A stretch of DNA of 64,000 nt from Corynebacterium rhinophilum (GCF_030227225.1 NZ_JASPHQ010000016.1:1-64000), one strand, 5' to 3'. Counted from the first letter of the stretch, positions 44,334-53,625 are shown. Program-made: numbers and translations. The notes: a model not told the origin generated them from the sequence alone.

Positions 44334-45230
44334 CTAGATGAGGGCGACGGCGATGGCCTCGATCACTGCCCAGATGAGCATGGCGCGCCCGGTCAGCCCC
44401 AGCACGGGGATGAGCTGATGTCCGGTGGCGCCGCGATTGACCGTGCGCACCGCGCGGAGTGCAAACGGGAAGTAGACCAGGCCAGCCAGCGCGAGCCAGC
44501 TGCCGAAGGCAACCGCGATGGTAAGTACGAAGGGCAAGAGCAGTAGGCCCGTAAAAAGCAGGCGGGCGTTCTTATTGCCCAGCCGTACCGCGAGGGTGAT
44601 CTTGCCGGCCTCGGCATCGGAGGGAATATCGCGGATATTATTGACCAGGTTCACCCCGGAGCTCATGGCGCCGATGCCGATGGCCAGGGCTAGGCCCGTC
44701 CAGGAAATGCGGCCGGCTTGGGTAAATTCGGTGCCGAGCACGGCGACGAGTCCGAAGAAGACAAAGACGGCGACCTCGCCCAAACCGCGGTAGCCGTAGG
44801 GGTTCTTACCGCCGGTATAAAACCACGCACCGGCGATGCACAGCGCGCCGATGAGGATGAGCCACCAGGCACCAGCGGCCAGGGATAGGATGATTCCGGC
44901 CAGGCCGGCGACGGCGAAGCAGCCAAAGGCGGCGTATTTCACGTGGCGCGGCTGCGCAAGCCCGCTGCCGGTCAGCCGCTGCGGGCCGGTGCGGTCATCA
45001 TCGGTACCGCGGATGCCATCGGAATAGTCGTTGGCATAGTTCACGCCGATAATAAGCGCCCACGCCACGATGAACGCGAACACCGCGCGGCCGATATGCC
45101 CGCCGCTAATACCGAAGGCCGCGCCCGTACCTGCGATAACGGGTGCGAAGGCGTTGGCCCACGTATGTGGGCGAGCACCATTGATCCAATCCTTGGCGGT
45201 CGCGGAATAATTACCGGCTGATGAAGTCAT
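44334..45230 (-). CDS. menA: 1,4-dihydroxy-2-naphthoate polyprenyltransferase
   Basis: A membrane prenyltransferase of about 298 residues that adds the polyprenyl chain to 1,4-dihydroxy-2-naphthoate, giving demethylmenaquinone. The prenyl-diphosphate/Mg motif VNYANDYSDGIRGTDDDRTGP is near residue 65, and a second acidic motif NLVNNIRDIPSDAEAGK lies near residue 190. About eight helices can be seen. It is the 3' gene of the men cluster, reading towards DUF4229, with menE about 65 bases upstream. Confidence 0.95.
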   Translation of the reverse strand: MTSSAGNYSATAKDWINGARPHTWANAFAPVIAGTGAAFGISGGHIGRAVFAFIVAWALIIGVNYANDYSDGIRGTDDDRTGPQRLTGSGLAQPRHVKYAAFGCFAVAGLAGIILSLAAGAWWLILIGALCIAGAWFYTGGKNPYGYRGLGEVAVFVFFGLVAVLGTEFTQAGRISWTGLALAIGIGAMSSGVNLVNNIRDIPSDAEAGKITLAVRLGNKNARLLFTGLLLLPFVLTIAVAFGSWLALAGLVYFPFALRAVRTVNRGATGHQLIPVLGLTGRAMLIWAVIEAIAVALI

Positions 45231-45295
45231 AGCCACCATTGTGCCACTGCGTAGTGGGCGTAAAGCAATCAGGAAGCTGGGGCCTGCGGTGGGGG

Positions 45296-46432
45296 CTAGG
45301 CGTTAAAGACTGCGGCGACGGCCTGGCGGTCTACCTTGCCGGGGCCGGTGGTGGGAAATTCCGCAAGGTGCTTTAAATCTTTAGGCAGCTGCCAACGGGG
45401 AAGTTCGGCGTCTTCGAGGGCCTCGAAGATATCGCCAAGCTCGGCATTACCGGTATAGGCGGCCACGATGGCTTGGCCCAGCCGCGGGTGCGGGATACCG
45501 ACGACGCACGCCTCGGCAACACCGGGCACCCGGAGGATTTCGCGTTCCAAGACCTCTGGGTGCAGCTTCAACCCGCCGGAGTCGATGACATTATCGAGGC
45601 GCCCGGTGACGGTGAGGATGCCATCTTCGATGACGCCGGCATCGGAAGTGGCGAACCACCCGTTTCCGGGAAACGCCTCGTGGCTTGGGGCATTGCGGTA
45701 GCCCTGCGCGATGGTGGGCCCGCCGAGTAAGATGCGGCCGTCCTGGACGCAGGCCGTCGTACCGGGCAGTGGGCGGCCATCGTAGACGCAGCCGCCGGCG
45801 GTCTCGGAGGAACCGTAGGTGGTGGTGATAGTGATGCCCTGATCCGCGGCCGCGGCGTGCAGGCGCGGGTGGATGGCGGCACCGCCCACCAAGATGGCAT
45901 CGAAACTCTGGAGCGCATCGATGCCCTCCGGCACATCCATGGCTTTGGCCAGCTGCAGCGGGGTGAGCGCGGTGTAGGTGCGGTCGCCGGTGCGGGAGAG
46001 CTCCGCGGCGGCGCGGGCGAAGGCTGAGATATCAAAGCCTTCGCTGAGATCGAGGCAGAGCGGATCCACCCCGGCCACCAGGGAACGGACGAGGACCTGG
46101 ATGCCGGCGATGTGGTGGGCGGGCATCGCCAAGAGCCATTGCCCAGGGCCACCGAGGACCTGGTGGGTGGCATCGGCGCTGGCCACCAGGTTGGCTGGCG
46201 TTAATTGCGCGCCCTTTGGGGTGCCGGTGGACCCTGAAGTGGAGACCACGAGCGCGATGTCCTCTGCGATGGGCTCGCCGGCGCGCTGGGAATTGCGCAG
46301 GAGGGTGGCGCGGGTGGCATCGGCAAGCGGCAGCGGCAAAAAGCAGGACCTGCCGACAATGGCGGATTCGAGGTCCGGCAGGATGGCCGCGGGGTCATGC
46401 GGATCGACGGGCAAGGGGGCGAGGATAGTCAC
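45296..46432 (-). CDS. menE: o-Succinylbenzoate-CoA ligase
   Basis: A 378-residue ANL-family ligase that makes o-succinylbenzoyl-CoA in menaquinone synthesis. The AMP motif VVSTSGSTGTPKGAQLTPANL is near residue 85, TTYGSSETAGGC (A5) near residue 205, then GRLDNVIDSGGLKLHPEVLE and the terminal lysine segment TGPGKVDRQA. It is short for the superfamily, as MenE usually is. GTG 46432 gives VTILAPLP; an upstream TTG or CTG-type reading reaches 46453. Confidence 0.93.
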   Translation of the reverse strand: MTILAPLPVDPHDPAAILPDLESAIVGRSCFLPLPLADATRATLLRNSQRAGEPIAEDIALVVSTSGSTGTPKGAQLTPANLVASADATHQVLGGPGQWLLAMPAHHIAGIQVLVRSLVAGVDPLCLDLSEGFDISAFARAAAELSRTGDRTYTALTPLQLAKAMDVPEGIDALQSFDAILVGGAAIHPRLHAAAADQGITITTTYGSSETAGGCVYDGRPLPGTTACVQDGRILLGGPTIAQGYRNAPSHEAFPGNGWFATSDAGVIEDGILTVTGRLDNVIDSGGLKLHPEVLEREILRVPGVAEACVVGIPHPRLGQAIVAAYTGNAELGDIFEALEDAELPRWQLPKDLKHLAEFPTTGPGKVDRQAVAAVFNA

Positions 46433-46498
46433 GGCACTAGATCTTAAGGCCACGGCGGGACAAACCCCGGTTGCGGCCGGGGTGAGTCGATACAGGGA

Positions 46499-46639
46499 TC
46501 AGCGGTAGGTGTCCTCCTGATCAAAGGGACGTTCGTTATTGGCCTCGGCCTCCTTAATGCGGCGCAGCATCCACACGCGGGAGCCGAGCACGCCCGCGAC
46601 GGCGAGGACCGCGAGCAGGATACAAAATGCGATGAGCAC
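46499..46639 (-). CDS. Small membrane protein between menE and menB
   Basis: A 46-codon gene, MLIAFCILLAVLAVAGVLGS and then RVWMLRRIKEAEANNERPFD and a short acidic end. One membrane helix and a basic stop-transfer segment give a small N-out, C-in anchor. It starts with GTG 46639, about 11 bases after AAGGAG, directly 3' to menB on the same strand. It is shorter than many gene finders accept. The role is unknown. Confidence 0.6.
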   Translation of the reverse strand: MLIAFCILLAVLAVAGVLGSRVWMLRRIKEAEANNERPFDQEDTYR

Positions 46640-46654
46640 GGTGCGGGGCACTCC

Positions 46655-47623
46655 TTAATAGTAGTACGGGAACTCGTCCCAGTTGGGCTCGCGCTTGTCC
46701 AGGAAGGACTGCTTGCCCTCGACGGCCTCATCGGTCATATAGGCCAAGCGGGTGGCCTCTCCGGCGAAGACCTGCTGGCCCATCAGGCCATCATCGGTGA
46801 GGTTGAACGCGAATTTCAGCATGCGCTGGGCGGTGGGGGACTTCATATTGATTTCCTGGCCCATGCGGATGGCGGCATCCTCGAGCTCGCCGTGGTCCGC
46901 GACCTCATTGACCGCGCCCATCTCATACATGCGCTGGGCATCGTAAGTGCGGCCCAAAAAGAAGATCTCGCGGGCGAATTTCTGGCCCACCATCTTGGCT
47001 AGGTAGGCCGAGCCATAGCCCGCATCGAAGGATCCAACGTCCGCGTCCGTCTGCTTAAAGCGCGCCTCCTGGCGGGAGGCCACGGTCATATCGCAGACCA
47101 CGTGCAGCGAGTGCCCGCCGCCGGCGGCCCACCCATTGACCACGGCGATAACCACCTTGGGCATGGTGCGGATAAGGCGCTGGACCTCCAGGATGTGTAG
47201 GCGGCCGCCTTCGACCTTGGCGCGGGCCTCATCGACGCTGGATTCATCCGCCGTGGCATCGTCGTGGACGTGCTCGGTGGCATAGCGATACCCTGAGCGC
47301 CCACGAATGCGCTGGTCACCGCCGGAACAAAACGCCCAGCCGCCATCTTTTTGCGAGGGCCCATTGCCGGTAAGCAAGATCGTGCCCACATCCGGGGTGC
47401 GGCGGGCGTGATCCAAAGTGCGATACAGCTCATCCACGGTGTGCGGCCGGAAAGCATTGCGCACCTCCGGCCTGTCGATGGCGATGCGCACAATCCCATT
47501 CTTCCGACCGTCCGCCGCCAGACGGTGGTAGGTGACGTCCGTGAGATCCCCAAAGCCCTCAACTGGGCGCCACAATTCCTCGCGGAATGGATTTTCGGTG
47601 CTGTATTTCTTCTGCTCGCTCAT
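46655..47623 (-). CDS. menB: 1,4-dihydroxy-2-naphthoyl-CoA synthase
   Basis: A 322-residue crotonase-fold enzyme that closes the second ring of menaquinone from o-succinylbenzoyl-CoA. The oxyanion-hole segments AFCSGGDQRIRGRSGY and VVNGWAAGGGHSLHVVCD, and the catalytic SFDAGYGSAYLAKMVG, are intact; the C-terminus KREPNWDEFPYYY is typical. ATG 47623 is the family start; a longer frame to 47803 is spurious. The menE, menA order downstream fits a men operon; menC is 6 kb away, beyond the CRISPR locus. Confidence 0.96.
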   Translation of the reverse strand: MSEQKKYSTENPFREELWRPVEGFGDLTDVTYHRLAADGRKNGIVRIAIDRPEVRNAFRPHTVDELYRTLDHARRTPDVGTILLTGNGPSQKDGGWAFCSGGDQRIRGRSGYRYATEHVHDDATADESSVDEARAKVEGGRLHILEVQRLIRTMPKVVIAVVNGWAAGGGHSLHVVCDMTVASRQEARFKQTDADVGSFDAGYGSAYLAKMVGQKFAREIFFLGRTYDAQRMYEMGAVNEVADHGELEDAAIRMGQEINMKSPTAQRMLKFAFNLTDDGLMGQQVFAGEATRLAYMTDEAVEGKQSFLDKREPNWDEFPYYY

Positions 47624-47923
47624 AGCGCCCAGCATAGTGGGCGCGAAAAAGTTTAGTCCCCATTCCCAACCCTCACCTCTACGCACTGCCCAGCATGCTG
47701 GTAATAATCGATACTCAATAACTGCGAGGGTTTCCCGCAATGTACCCGTGTACCCTATGCCGGCGCGGTCATCAATACGGTGGGAAGACTCGAACTTCCT
47801 CAACCCTTTAACGCCAAAGGGTGCCTAGATGTCCTCGAATTTCCCCTCGAAGGCGGGGGCATACTCGCTGCAAGTGCGCAAAGGCTACCGCCACGCGCGC
47901 GGCGTGGCATGACTAAAGCTTCG
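47624..47923. other. Intergenic stretch with tRNA-like and hairpin elements
   Basis: No convincing gene. On the minus strand 47783-47799 can form a 5-bp stem with a 7-base loop containing TTCGAGT, like a tRNA T-arm. Next to it ACCCTTT (47803-47809) and AAAGGGT (47816-47822) form a 7-bp stem. The expected acceptor and D-arm are not present, so this is not an intact tRNA gene; it could be a decayed tRNA end or an integration scar. Confidence 0.4.
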
Positions 47924-48385
47924 CTATGGAGTTATCAGTTCCGTATTCCAGTTCAACTGCTGGATGCGGGTATCAAGCTCCCGGTACTGCTTGGACAGGT
48001 CATCGACCCGCTTGCGCAGCTCTGCTACCGGAAGCGTGGCCACGAACTTAATCTCCGCGCGGGAGTAGCGGTCCTGGCGCGCGCCCGCGGCCTGGGCGAG
48101 GTCGTGGTAGATGCGGCGGGTGCGCACGAGGCCATCGCGAAGCGCAAGTGCCTGCATCAAGTTCCTCTCGCCATCAAAATCGGTGGCCACGTTCGTGGCA
48201 TTGATGGCCTGCACGAGCTTATCGATGCGCCCGGTAATGCTCTCCAACTCGCGCAAAAGCTCGGCCGGATCCTCGTCCGGGGTATCGCCCTCCTGCACGC
48301 GCACGACGGAGAGCAGGCGCTCGCGCAGCTCAGTGAGCCGTTCCTGCGCCTGCGCGCGCTCTGCTAATGCCTCTGCCAGTAACAT
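47924..48385 (-). CDS. DIP1984 family protein
   Basis: A 153-residue helical protein of the DIP1984 family, named after a C. diphtheriae protein. It begins MLLAEALAERAQAQERLTEL, with coiled-coil-like heptads, then NATNVATDFDGERNLMQALALRD and ends with a second helical region. Function unknown. GGAGGA precedes the ATG at 48385. It lies beside the CRISPR array; its start is about 110 bases from the first repeat. Confidence 0.85.
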   Translation of the reverse strand: MLLAEALAERAQAQERLTELRERLLSVVRVQEGDTPDEDPAELLRELESITGRIDKLVQAINATNVATDFDGERNLMQALALRDGLVRTRRIYHDLAQAAGARQDRYSRAEIKFVATLPVAELRKRVDDLSKQYRELDTRIQQLNWNTELITP

Positions 48386-48495
48386 GGTTCCTCCTTCAGA
48401 GTAGGTAGGAACCAACGTAGCCGAGGCAGGGAACTGGGGTCAATGGTTTCTAAGGATGAAAGATGTTTTTATCCACTGCTTAATAGATTTCTTTG

Positions 48496-49043
48496 GCTGG
48501 GGTTCAGTTCTCATTACCCCTGATAGACTTCACACCCCGCAACACATCGTGGCCGGACTGCTGGGGTTCAGTTCTCATTACCCCTGATAGACTTCCGTTG
48601 CCGCGGTGCCAGCAGCTTCACCAGCTGGGGTTCAGTTCTCATTACCCCTGATAGACTTCCTCATGGGCTTGGTGTCTGCTACTACAAGCTGGGGTTCAGT
48701 TCTCATTACCCCTGATAGACTTCATTCTGCTACGACGAGGGATCGGAACTAGCTGGGGTTCAGTTCTCATTACCCCTGATAGACTTCAACCAACAAAAAG
48801 GACCCAGCGAACCATGCTGGGGTTCAGTTCTCATTACCCCTGATAGACTTCAAACGATGGCAACCTCCTGTGGCCAGAAGCTGGGGTTCAGTTCTCATTA
48901 CCCCTGATAGACTTCATTGACACCATCGCCCGCCAATACGATCGCTGGGGTTCAGTTCTCATTACCCCTGATAGACTTCCGGCGTAGAGGTGGGCGATTT
49001 CGACGGAGCTGGGGTTCAGTTCTCATTACCCCTGATAGACTTC
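48496..49043 (+). CRISPR. CRISPR array, nine repeats, eight 28-base spacers
   Basis: Nine copies of a 36-base repeat start at 48496, 48560, 48624, 48688, 48752, 48816, 48880, 48944 and 49008. It begins GCTGGGGTTCAG and ends GATAGACTTC. The unit length is exactly 64 throughout, so every spacer is 28 bases. The repeat is a close variant of the type II-C repeat of C. diphtheriae (ACTGGGGTTCAG at the 5' end). In that system the repeat's 5' part pairs with the tracrRNA, so the crRNA is read left to right, opposite to the cas genes. All repeats look identical. Confidence 0.97.
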
Positions 49044-49093
49044 AGTGCGGCCCAAAATGGGCCGTTTAACTGGGGTTTATTGGTGATCCTGTC

Positions 49094-49423
49094 TTAAAAA
49101 ATTACCAGCTGAGATGGTTTATCTTCCACTTCAGCGGTCTCCGCCTTAGAAAACCTGATGGCTTTTGCCCACTGGTTATCAGTGATTGAAATGATCCTGA
49201 TGTCACCACCTTCCGGAAGATGGGCTTTGATCTGTTTAACGGTAGAAGCGATTCGAGAAGATAAAGGGAAGTATTGGACGTAAACGCTCAATTGAGATCT
49301 GCAAAAACCGAGATCCAAGAGTTGATTTCGGAATTTGTTCGCCTCACTAGTCTGCTTCTTAGTTTTAACAGGTAGATCGAACATCACCACACACCACATT
49401 GGTTCGCTATCCTTCGCTGGCAT
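49094..49423 (-). CDS. cas2: CRISPR-associated endonuclease Cas2
   Basis: A 109-residue ferredoxin-fold protein that works with Cas1 in spacer integration. The VVMFDLPVKTKKQTSEANKF opening has the conserved aspartate, and RNQLLDLGFCRSQLSVYVQYF follows. It overlaps the end of cas1 by 17 bases; ATG 49423 is the best start. It is the last cas gene before the array, as in type II-C. No csn2 or cas4 is present. Confidence 0.93.
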   Translation of the reverse strand: MPAKDSEPMWCVVMFDLPVKTKKQTSEANKFRNQLLDLGFCRSQLSVYVQYFPLSSRIASTVKQIKAHLPEGGDIRIISITDNQWAKAIRFSKAETAEVEDKPSQLVIF

Positions 49424-50321
49424 CGAGGACCCCTTCCCATCGGGGCACACTTAAATCGCGAACGGCTCCCTCGACGTAGAGACCGTAGTGTTGGCCAAAT
49501 TCATTAAAAACCGTGCTGAGGGATTTGCCACCAGCTTCAAACACACAAGTAAGGGCGTTGGAAATAGTTGTCTTTTGGGTAGACTCTAATTCCTCGCCAT
49601 AATTAATTTTCGTGAATACGATCTGATCCACCATGGGCCTGAATGGCTCCATGAGATCGTCGACGAGTGCCCAGTTATTTCCGCGACCGTGGTGAAATAC
49701 TCCGAGCGTTCCAGACAACCCGGCGCCGACGATGGCACGAATTCCGTATCCACGCAAGAGCGTGTAGCCATAATCTAGCGCGGAATTCCATCCAGGATCG
49801 CCAGCACCAGGTAAACGGGAAAATGCTTGGTCATGAGAAAGATAAGACCAATACTTTCGTGCAGCTTGGGCCTCCCGGTTCTCGGGATCCCCGGACTTTA
49901 CTGTTCGCGAAAGCTTGACTAAGTCGTTTGCTCCCGTTTTGCCTAAAGCCTCCAACACAGATGCCTGACCGTGGATTTTGGCGGCGACTATTCGTGTCCA
50001 GGCTTGCTTTTTCTTAGGTAAAGAAAGTTGAGCCTGAGCTTGTTGTCGTGCTCCTAACCTTGAGTGCGGATTCCATGGATAGGCACCGGAGACTGGAACG
50101 CCTCGCCAATCGCAGACGATCAATGCAATGTCATAGTCTCCGAACTTTTGAAGTACAGCTCCGCTAATTGAACTCTTGGTGCCAACCAGAACCACTGCAA
50201 TTTGGGATAGTGGTATTGCGACCTCGGCGGAATCGTCTTTGCCGATGACGAGTTGACCTCGAGAATAGCGAAGTGAACCGTGGAGACTCAGACAGTCTAT
50301 TACCCGCCATCCAGCATTCAT
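49407..50321 (-). CDS. cas1: CRISPR-associated endonuclease Cas1
   Basis: A 304-residue integrase of the adaptation complex. The metal-binding glutamate and the helix NREAQAARKYWSYLS are present, as are the histidine and aspartate region LGVFHHGRGNNWALVDDLME, followed by PFRPMVDQIVF. The ATG at 50321 lies 4 bases after the cas9 stop and is preceded by a purine-rich GGAAGAG site within the cas9 end. Sequence type fits subtype II-C. Confidence 0.95.
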   Translation of the reverse strand: MNAGWRVIDCLSLHGSLRYSRGQLVIGKDDSAEVAIPLSQIAVVLVGTKSSISGAVLQKFGDYDIALIVCDWRGVPVSGAYPWNPHSRLGARQQAQAQLSLPKKKQAWTRIVAAKIHGQASVLEALGKTGANDLVKLSRTVKSGDPENREAQAARKYWSYLSHDQAFSRLPGAGDPGWNSALDYGYTLLRGYGIRAIVGAGLSGTLGVFHHGRGNNWALVDDLMEPFRPMVDQIVFTKINYGEELESTQKTTISNALTCVFEAGGKSLSTVFNEFGQHYGLYVEGAVRDLSVPRWEGVLDASEG

Positions 50322-50325
50322 TTTC

Positions 50326-53300
50326 TTACTCTTCCTTCCAAGAAATTGGCAAGTGTGCATTGCTAGTCAGTCTGGCTCTACCCAACGCATCACGCCTGAC
50401 AACTGTCGTATTGCCCGCATTAAAGACTTTGTTGATAGATACACGCCATCCCTTGGTATCAATAATTTTCCTAGATCCTAGTGCACAATCGTCGGGCAAT
50501 CCTTCGGCGCTCATATGCAGTGGACGAAGAGTTAGCAATGAAGGTGAATCAAACCCGTCCAATCTCCAACGACGGACTAGGCTGAATTCGCTTTGCATTT
50601 CCTCGATAAGGCCAGTGCGGAAGGTGGATGTATCAATTATTAGCTCGTCATCAGTGACCAACCAACCAAGATACTCCGCTGTGTTTTCTGCTAGTGCCTT
50701 TCGCAGCTTTGGTTCTGCTTGGCGGACAGACATGGTTTGTGGTTTGAGCTCCACAGAAAATAGATCTTCGTGGCGGTGCTGCACGAGATCGGTGTTGTAG
50801 ACACGAAGCATGCAGTAGATAGGTGCCTTTTTCCCGGGGATTTTATAAACGCGCGCATGGTGGAACCGGCTGAGTTTGGCGTACCCGCCTCGTACTTTGA
50901 TAGCTCCCGCACCTACTGGGAATACTTCGATTTCATCTTCTGCGTCGTACCATGTCCCATGGACGCGAATCCGGCGGTTGGGATTCTCAGGTAGTCCGTC
51001 CTTTTCATCGAAGTCCGGTTCGCGGGTAAGGGCGCACCATAGGGCTTCGCTAGAAGCTCGGTCGATATCAGTAACGGATATGGCGTCACCAACCCGAATG
51101 GTCTTTAACTCGCTAATGGTGTCTTCGTGCGCGCGGCCGTTTCCTAGGCGCAAGCGCAAATTAGAGGTAACGACGATACGGTCTTCATCCAGAGCAATCT
51201 GCAATAGAACAGCCAGCTTCTGCATTTTGGGAATCCAAGCATTCCACACCGCACGGTGCTTATCATCGGAGCCAGTGAACTCTTTCCATTGCGAAGTGCC
51301 TTGTAGCAGCTGAGCTTCACGCTTTTTATTGGAGCGAATCGCCAGTGTCTCTGCTACATAGTTGTGAATGAATGCGACAACTGCCGCATCAACTGCGTGG
51401 TGGCGGCGGTCAAGACGGGATTTTCCGGTTCCATCAATAAACCGCAGCTTGTCCGTGATACCGGCGGCTCTGCGAGCTTCAGCAGTAAGAGCGCCGCGAT
51501 AGACATTGACCGTCGCATTTTCCTCTTGGAAGCGTTGCGCCACTCGGCCGCGTAGTTCATTTGCCATCCACGCTACTGATTCCATGGAACGGGCATCTAG
51601 GGGCTCATCGACAACCGTGCGATTGAGTCTTTCGCATACGCTTTTGCGAAACTTCTGGAAGTCCTTTTTGGACATTCCGGAGTCCTCTGACCAGTGCCGT
51701 GTTCTATCTAACGCTTCTTTGACACTTACGCCTGGGATAGTCGACTTTTCGGCCCACACCGCAAAGGGGATGTTCTTCTTCGCAAGGTTGCAGCGGTGGC
51801 AAGTTGCAACCAAGTTATCTCTCGTATTGGTGGAACCCTCGCCTGCGCGTGGGACGATATGGTCCATCTCGCAGGTCGTATAGGTAATGGGAGAACCGCA
51901 ATAAGCGCATTGACAATTTTGCCTTTGTACGGACTGGTAACGCCACAAATCAGAAGAGCGTACCTTTCCTTCGATACCGAGGTTTTCTTGCATTTTCTGA
52001 AAGAGCTCTCGGCTTCGTTTATGACGATTGTTATTTGCGCGGTCAATTTCGATTGCTTTGGATTTGCTGACGAACCCATCGCGAACGTGTTCAATTACTA
52101 CTGATTTGGGAGCTCCCCATTCGTCTGCGGCAGCTTCTAACCATCGTGCTACCCCCTTGAGGACACGATCTACGGCAGGGTTGCCAACGGGTTCGCCAAT
52201 CCGAGGAGCAGGAGGAGTCCAATCCTTGGGGATACCAAATTCAGCCAGACGTGCTTCATAAAGGTCTAGGTTTTCGTCGAGCATACGGTTGGTCAGGCGC
52301 ATTAATGTGTCTTCGCTGTATGCGGCCCGTCCCATGGGAAGGTGAAGAGAATCTAGTTTTTCTTGTTCGGTCTCATCCAAATTTGTAAAGAAGGCTTGTA
52401 CCTGTGCTCCTGCAGGGGAGTCGAAGTCCTCCACCTCTGAGTTTGACAGCGATTTAAGCATAGCCGCGCGTTCGTCATCTGAGGCGTTTTCCCACCAGTG
52501 GGCAAGGGATTTAACCTTGGAATCCAGGATAGTTCTATTGGTGTCATGTACTGGAGGCGTAGCGCCGGCGCGTTCGCCATCATCCGTCATTGTGGCGGTG
52601 CCGCGTAGTTGGCCTCGCTCAATATTTAAGATCTCGGCGATCTTTAGCCAGGACGGCTCCTCTTTCTTTGGGAGGTTGACTAGGTAATTAAAGACGATGA
52701 GCTTTTCGTCCCGGTCGAGAGGAACTGTGACGCCGTTACGGTAAATTCGGAGATTTCCAGTCAGAGCCGCAATTCGGTATTGCTGAAAAGCATCTGAAGC
52801 TTTGAGGGCGCGGAATAGCTTTGGTTGCAGTGGATCTTTGCCTACGCGTCCTTTCTGTGCGCCTTTGGGAGATTCCGCAGCGAAAACAAGATCCAAAATC
52901 TGCTTTCGTAGCGTGTCATCAATCTTTTGGACGCGACAGATCTCATTGATTTCACGGGCGTGGTCGATTTGGTGCAGCCTGGCAGAAATTACTGCTTGGT
53001 TAACCTGTTCTTGTGGTTTCTTCTTATCTTTTTGCTTACCACCACCGCGCAATCTATCTTTGCCAAATTGAGCAAAAGAAATTAGCTGACCGACGGTAGC
53101 GGTCTCAGGAATCTGACGCCCAGTGGAAGCTTCCAGTTCTTTGCGTATTTGTTCAAATGCATCGCTTGGCTTGTCGGGCGAGTAAAGGCTCGACACCTTC
53201 CAATATGGATTGCGCCAGCCACGGTGATTGGCAATGTGACGAAAAGCGATAGAAAGGTATTGTCCTCGCTGAGTATCGTCAGAGATATAACCATTGACAA

Positions 53301-53625
53301 GGGCTACGCGTGCATGCCAAGGAAGATAAGGATCGGAATAGCGCTCGAAGGGGAGTGTCTCCCACCCTTGTGCAGTGAGAAAATTTTCTAGCTTTACCAT
53401 GCGGCGCCGTCGACGGCGATAAAGGCGGCGCGTTCGACGAGCTACACCAGAAGAAGCGAGTCGAGTTACTGCCCTTTTCTGTTGATCTGGATCTAGCCCA
53501 GAGTCGTGAATGAGCGAAACGGAGCTCAGGATGCTAACCGGCTGGTCATTGTCATCGACTTCGATGGCAGTGCACCCCAATGAGTAGGTGCCGACATCGA
53601 TACCGACGCGGTATAGGAGAGACAT
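50326..53625 (-). CDS. cas9: Type II-C CRISPR effector nuclease Cas9
   Basis: A 1099-residue RNA-guided nuclease close to the C. diphtheriae Cas9 in layout. RuvC-I is YRVGIDVGTYSLG with the catalytic aspartate at position 10; the arginine bridge helix RRTRRLYRRRRRRMVKLENF spans about 63-82. RuvC-II SVVIEHVRDG has glutamate 512. The HNH motif CEMDHIVPRA (histidine 589) is flanked by CxxC pairs at 573/576 and 609/612, a probable zinc site. RuvC-III RRHHAVDAAVV has histidine 743 and aspartate 746. All catalytic residues look intact. I chose ATG 53625; the frame runs on to 53688 through the tracrRNA. Confidence 0.97.
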   Translation of the reverse strand: MSLLYRVGIDVGTYSLGCTAIEVDDNDQPVSILSSVSLIHDSGLDPDQQKRAVTRLASSGVARRTRRLYRRRRRRMVKLENFLTAQGWETLPFERYSDPYLPWHARVALVNGYISDDTQRGQYLSIAFRHIANHRGWRNPYWKVSSLYSPDKPSDAFEQIRKELEASTGRQIPETATVGQLISFAQFGKDRLRGGGKQKDKKKPQEQVNQAVISARLHQIDHAREINEICRVQKIDDTLRKQILDLVFAAESPKGAQKGRVGKDPLQPKLFRALKASDAFQQYRIAALTGNLRIYRNGVTVPLDRDEKLIVFNYLVNLPKKEEPSWLKIAEILNIERGQLRGTATMTDDGERAGATPPVHDTNRTILDSKVKSLAHWWENASDDERAAMLKSLSNSEVEDFDSPAGAQVQAFFTNLDETEQEKLDSLHLPMGRAAYSEDTLMRLTNRMLDENLDLYEARLAEFGIPKDWTPPAPRIGEPVGNPAVDRVLKGVARWLEAAADEWGAPKSVVIEHVRDGFVSKSKAIEIDRANNNRHKRSRELFQKMQENLGIEGKVRSSDLWRYQSVQRQNCQCAYCGSPITYTTCEMDHIVPRAGEGSTNTRDNLVATCHRCNLAKKNIPFAVWAEKSTIPGVSVKEALDRTRHWSEDSGMSKKDFQKFRKSVCERLNRTVVDEPLDARSMESVAWMANELRGRVAQRFQEENATVNVYRGALTAEARRAAGITDKLRFIDGTGKSRLDRRHHAVDAAVVAFIHNYVAETLAIRSNKKREAQLLQGTSQWKEFTGSDDKHRAVWNAWIPKMQKLAVLLQIALDEDRIVVTSNLRLRLGNGRAHEDTISELKTIRVGDAISVTDIDRASSEALWCALTREPDFDEKDGLPENPNRRIRVHGTWYDAEDEIEVFPVGAGAIKVRGGYAKLSRFHHARVYKIPGKKAPIYCMLRVYNTDLVQHRHEDLFSVELKPQTMSVRQAEPKLRKALAENTAEYLGWLVTDDELIIDTSTFRTGLIEEMQSEFSLVRRWRLDGFDSPSLLTLRPLHMSAEGLPDDCALGSRKIIDTKGWRVSINKVFNAGNTTVVRRDALGRARLTSNAHLPISWKEE

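Noticed and set aside
47766..47850. An intact tRNA gene
   Set aside because: A T-arm-like loop can be drawn but no matching acceptor stem or D-arm was found.
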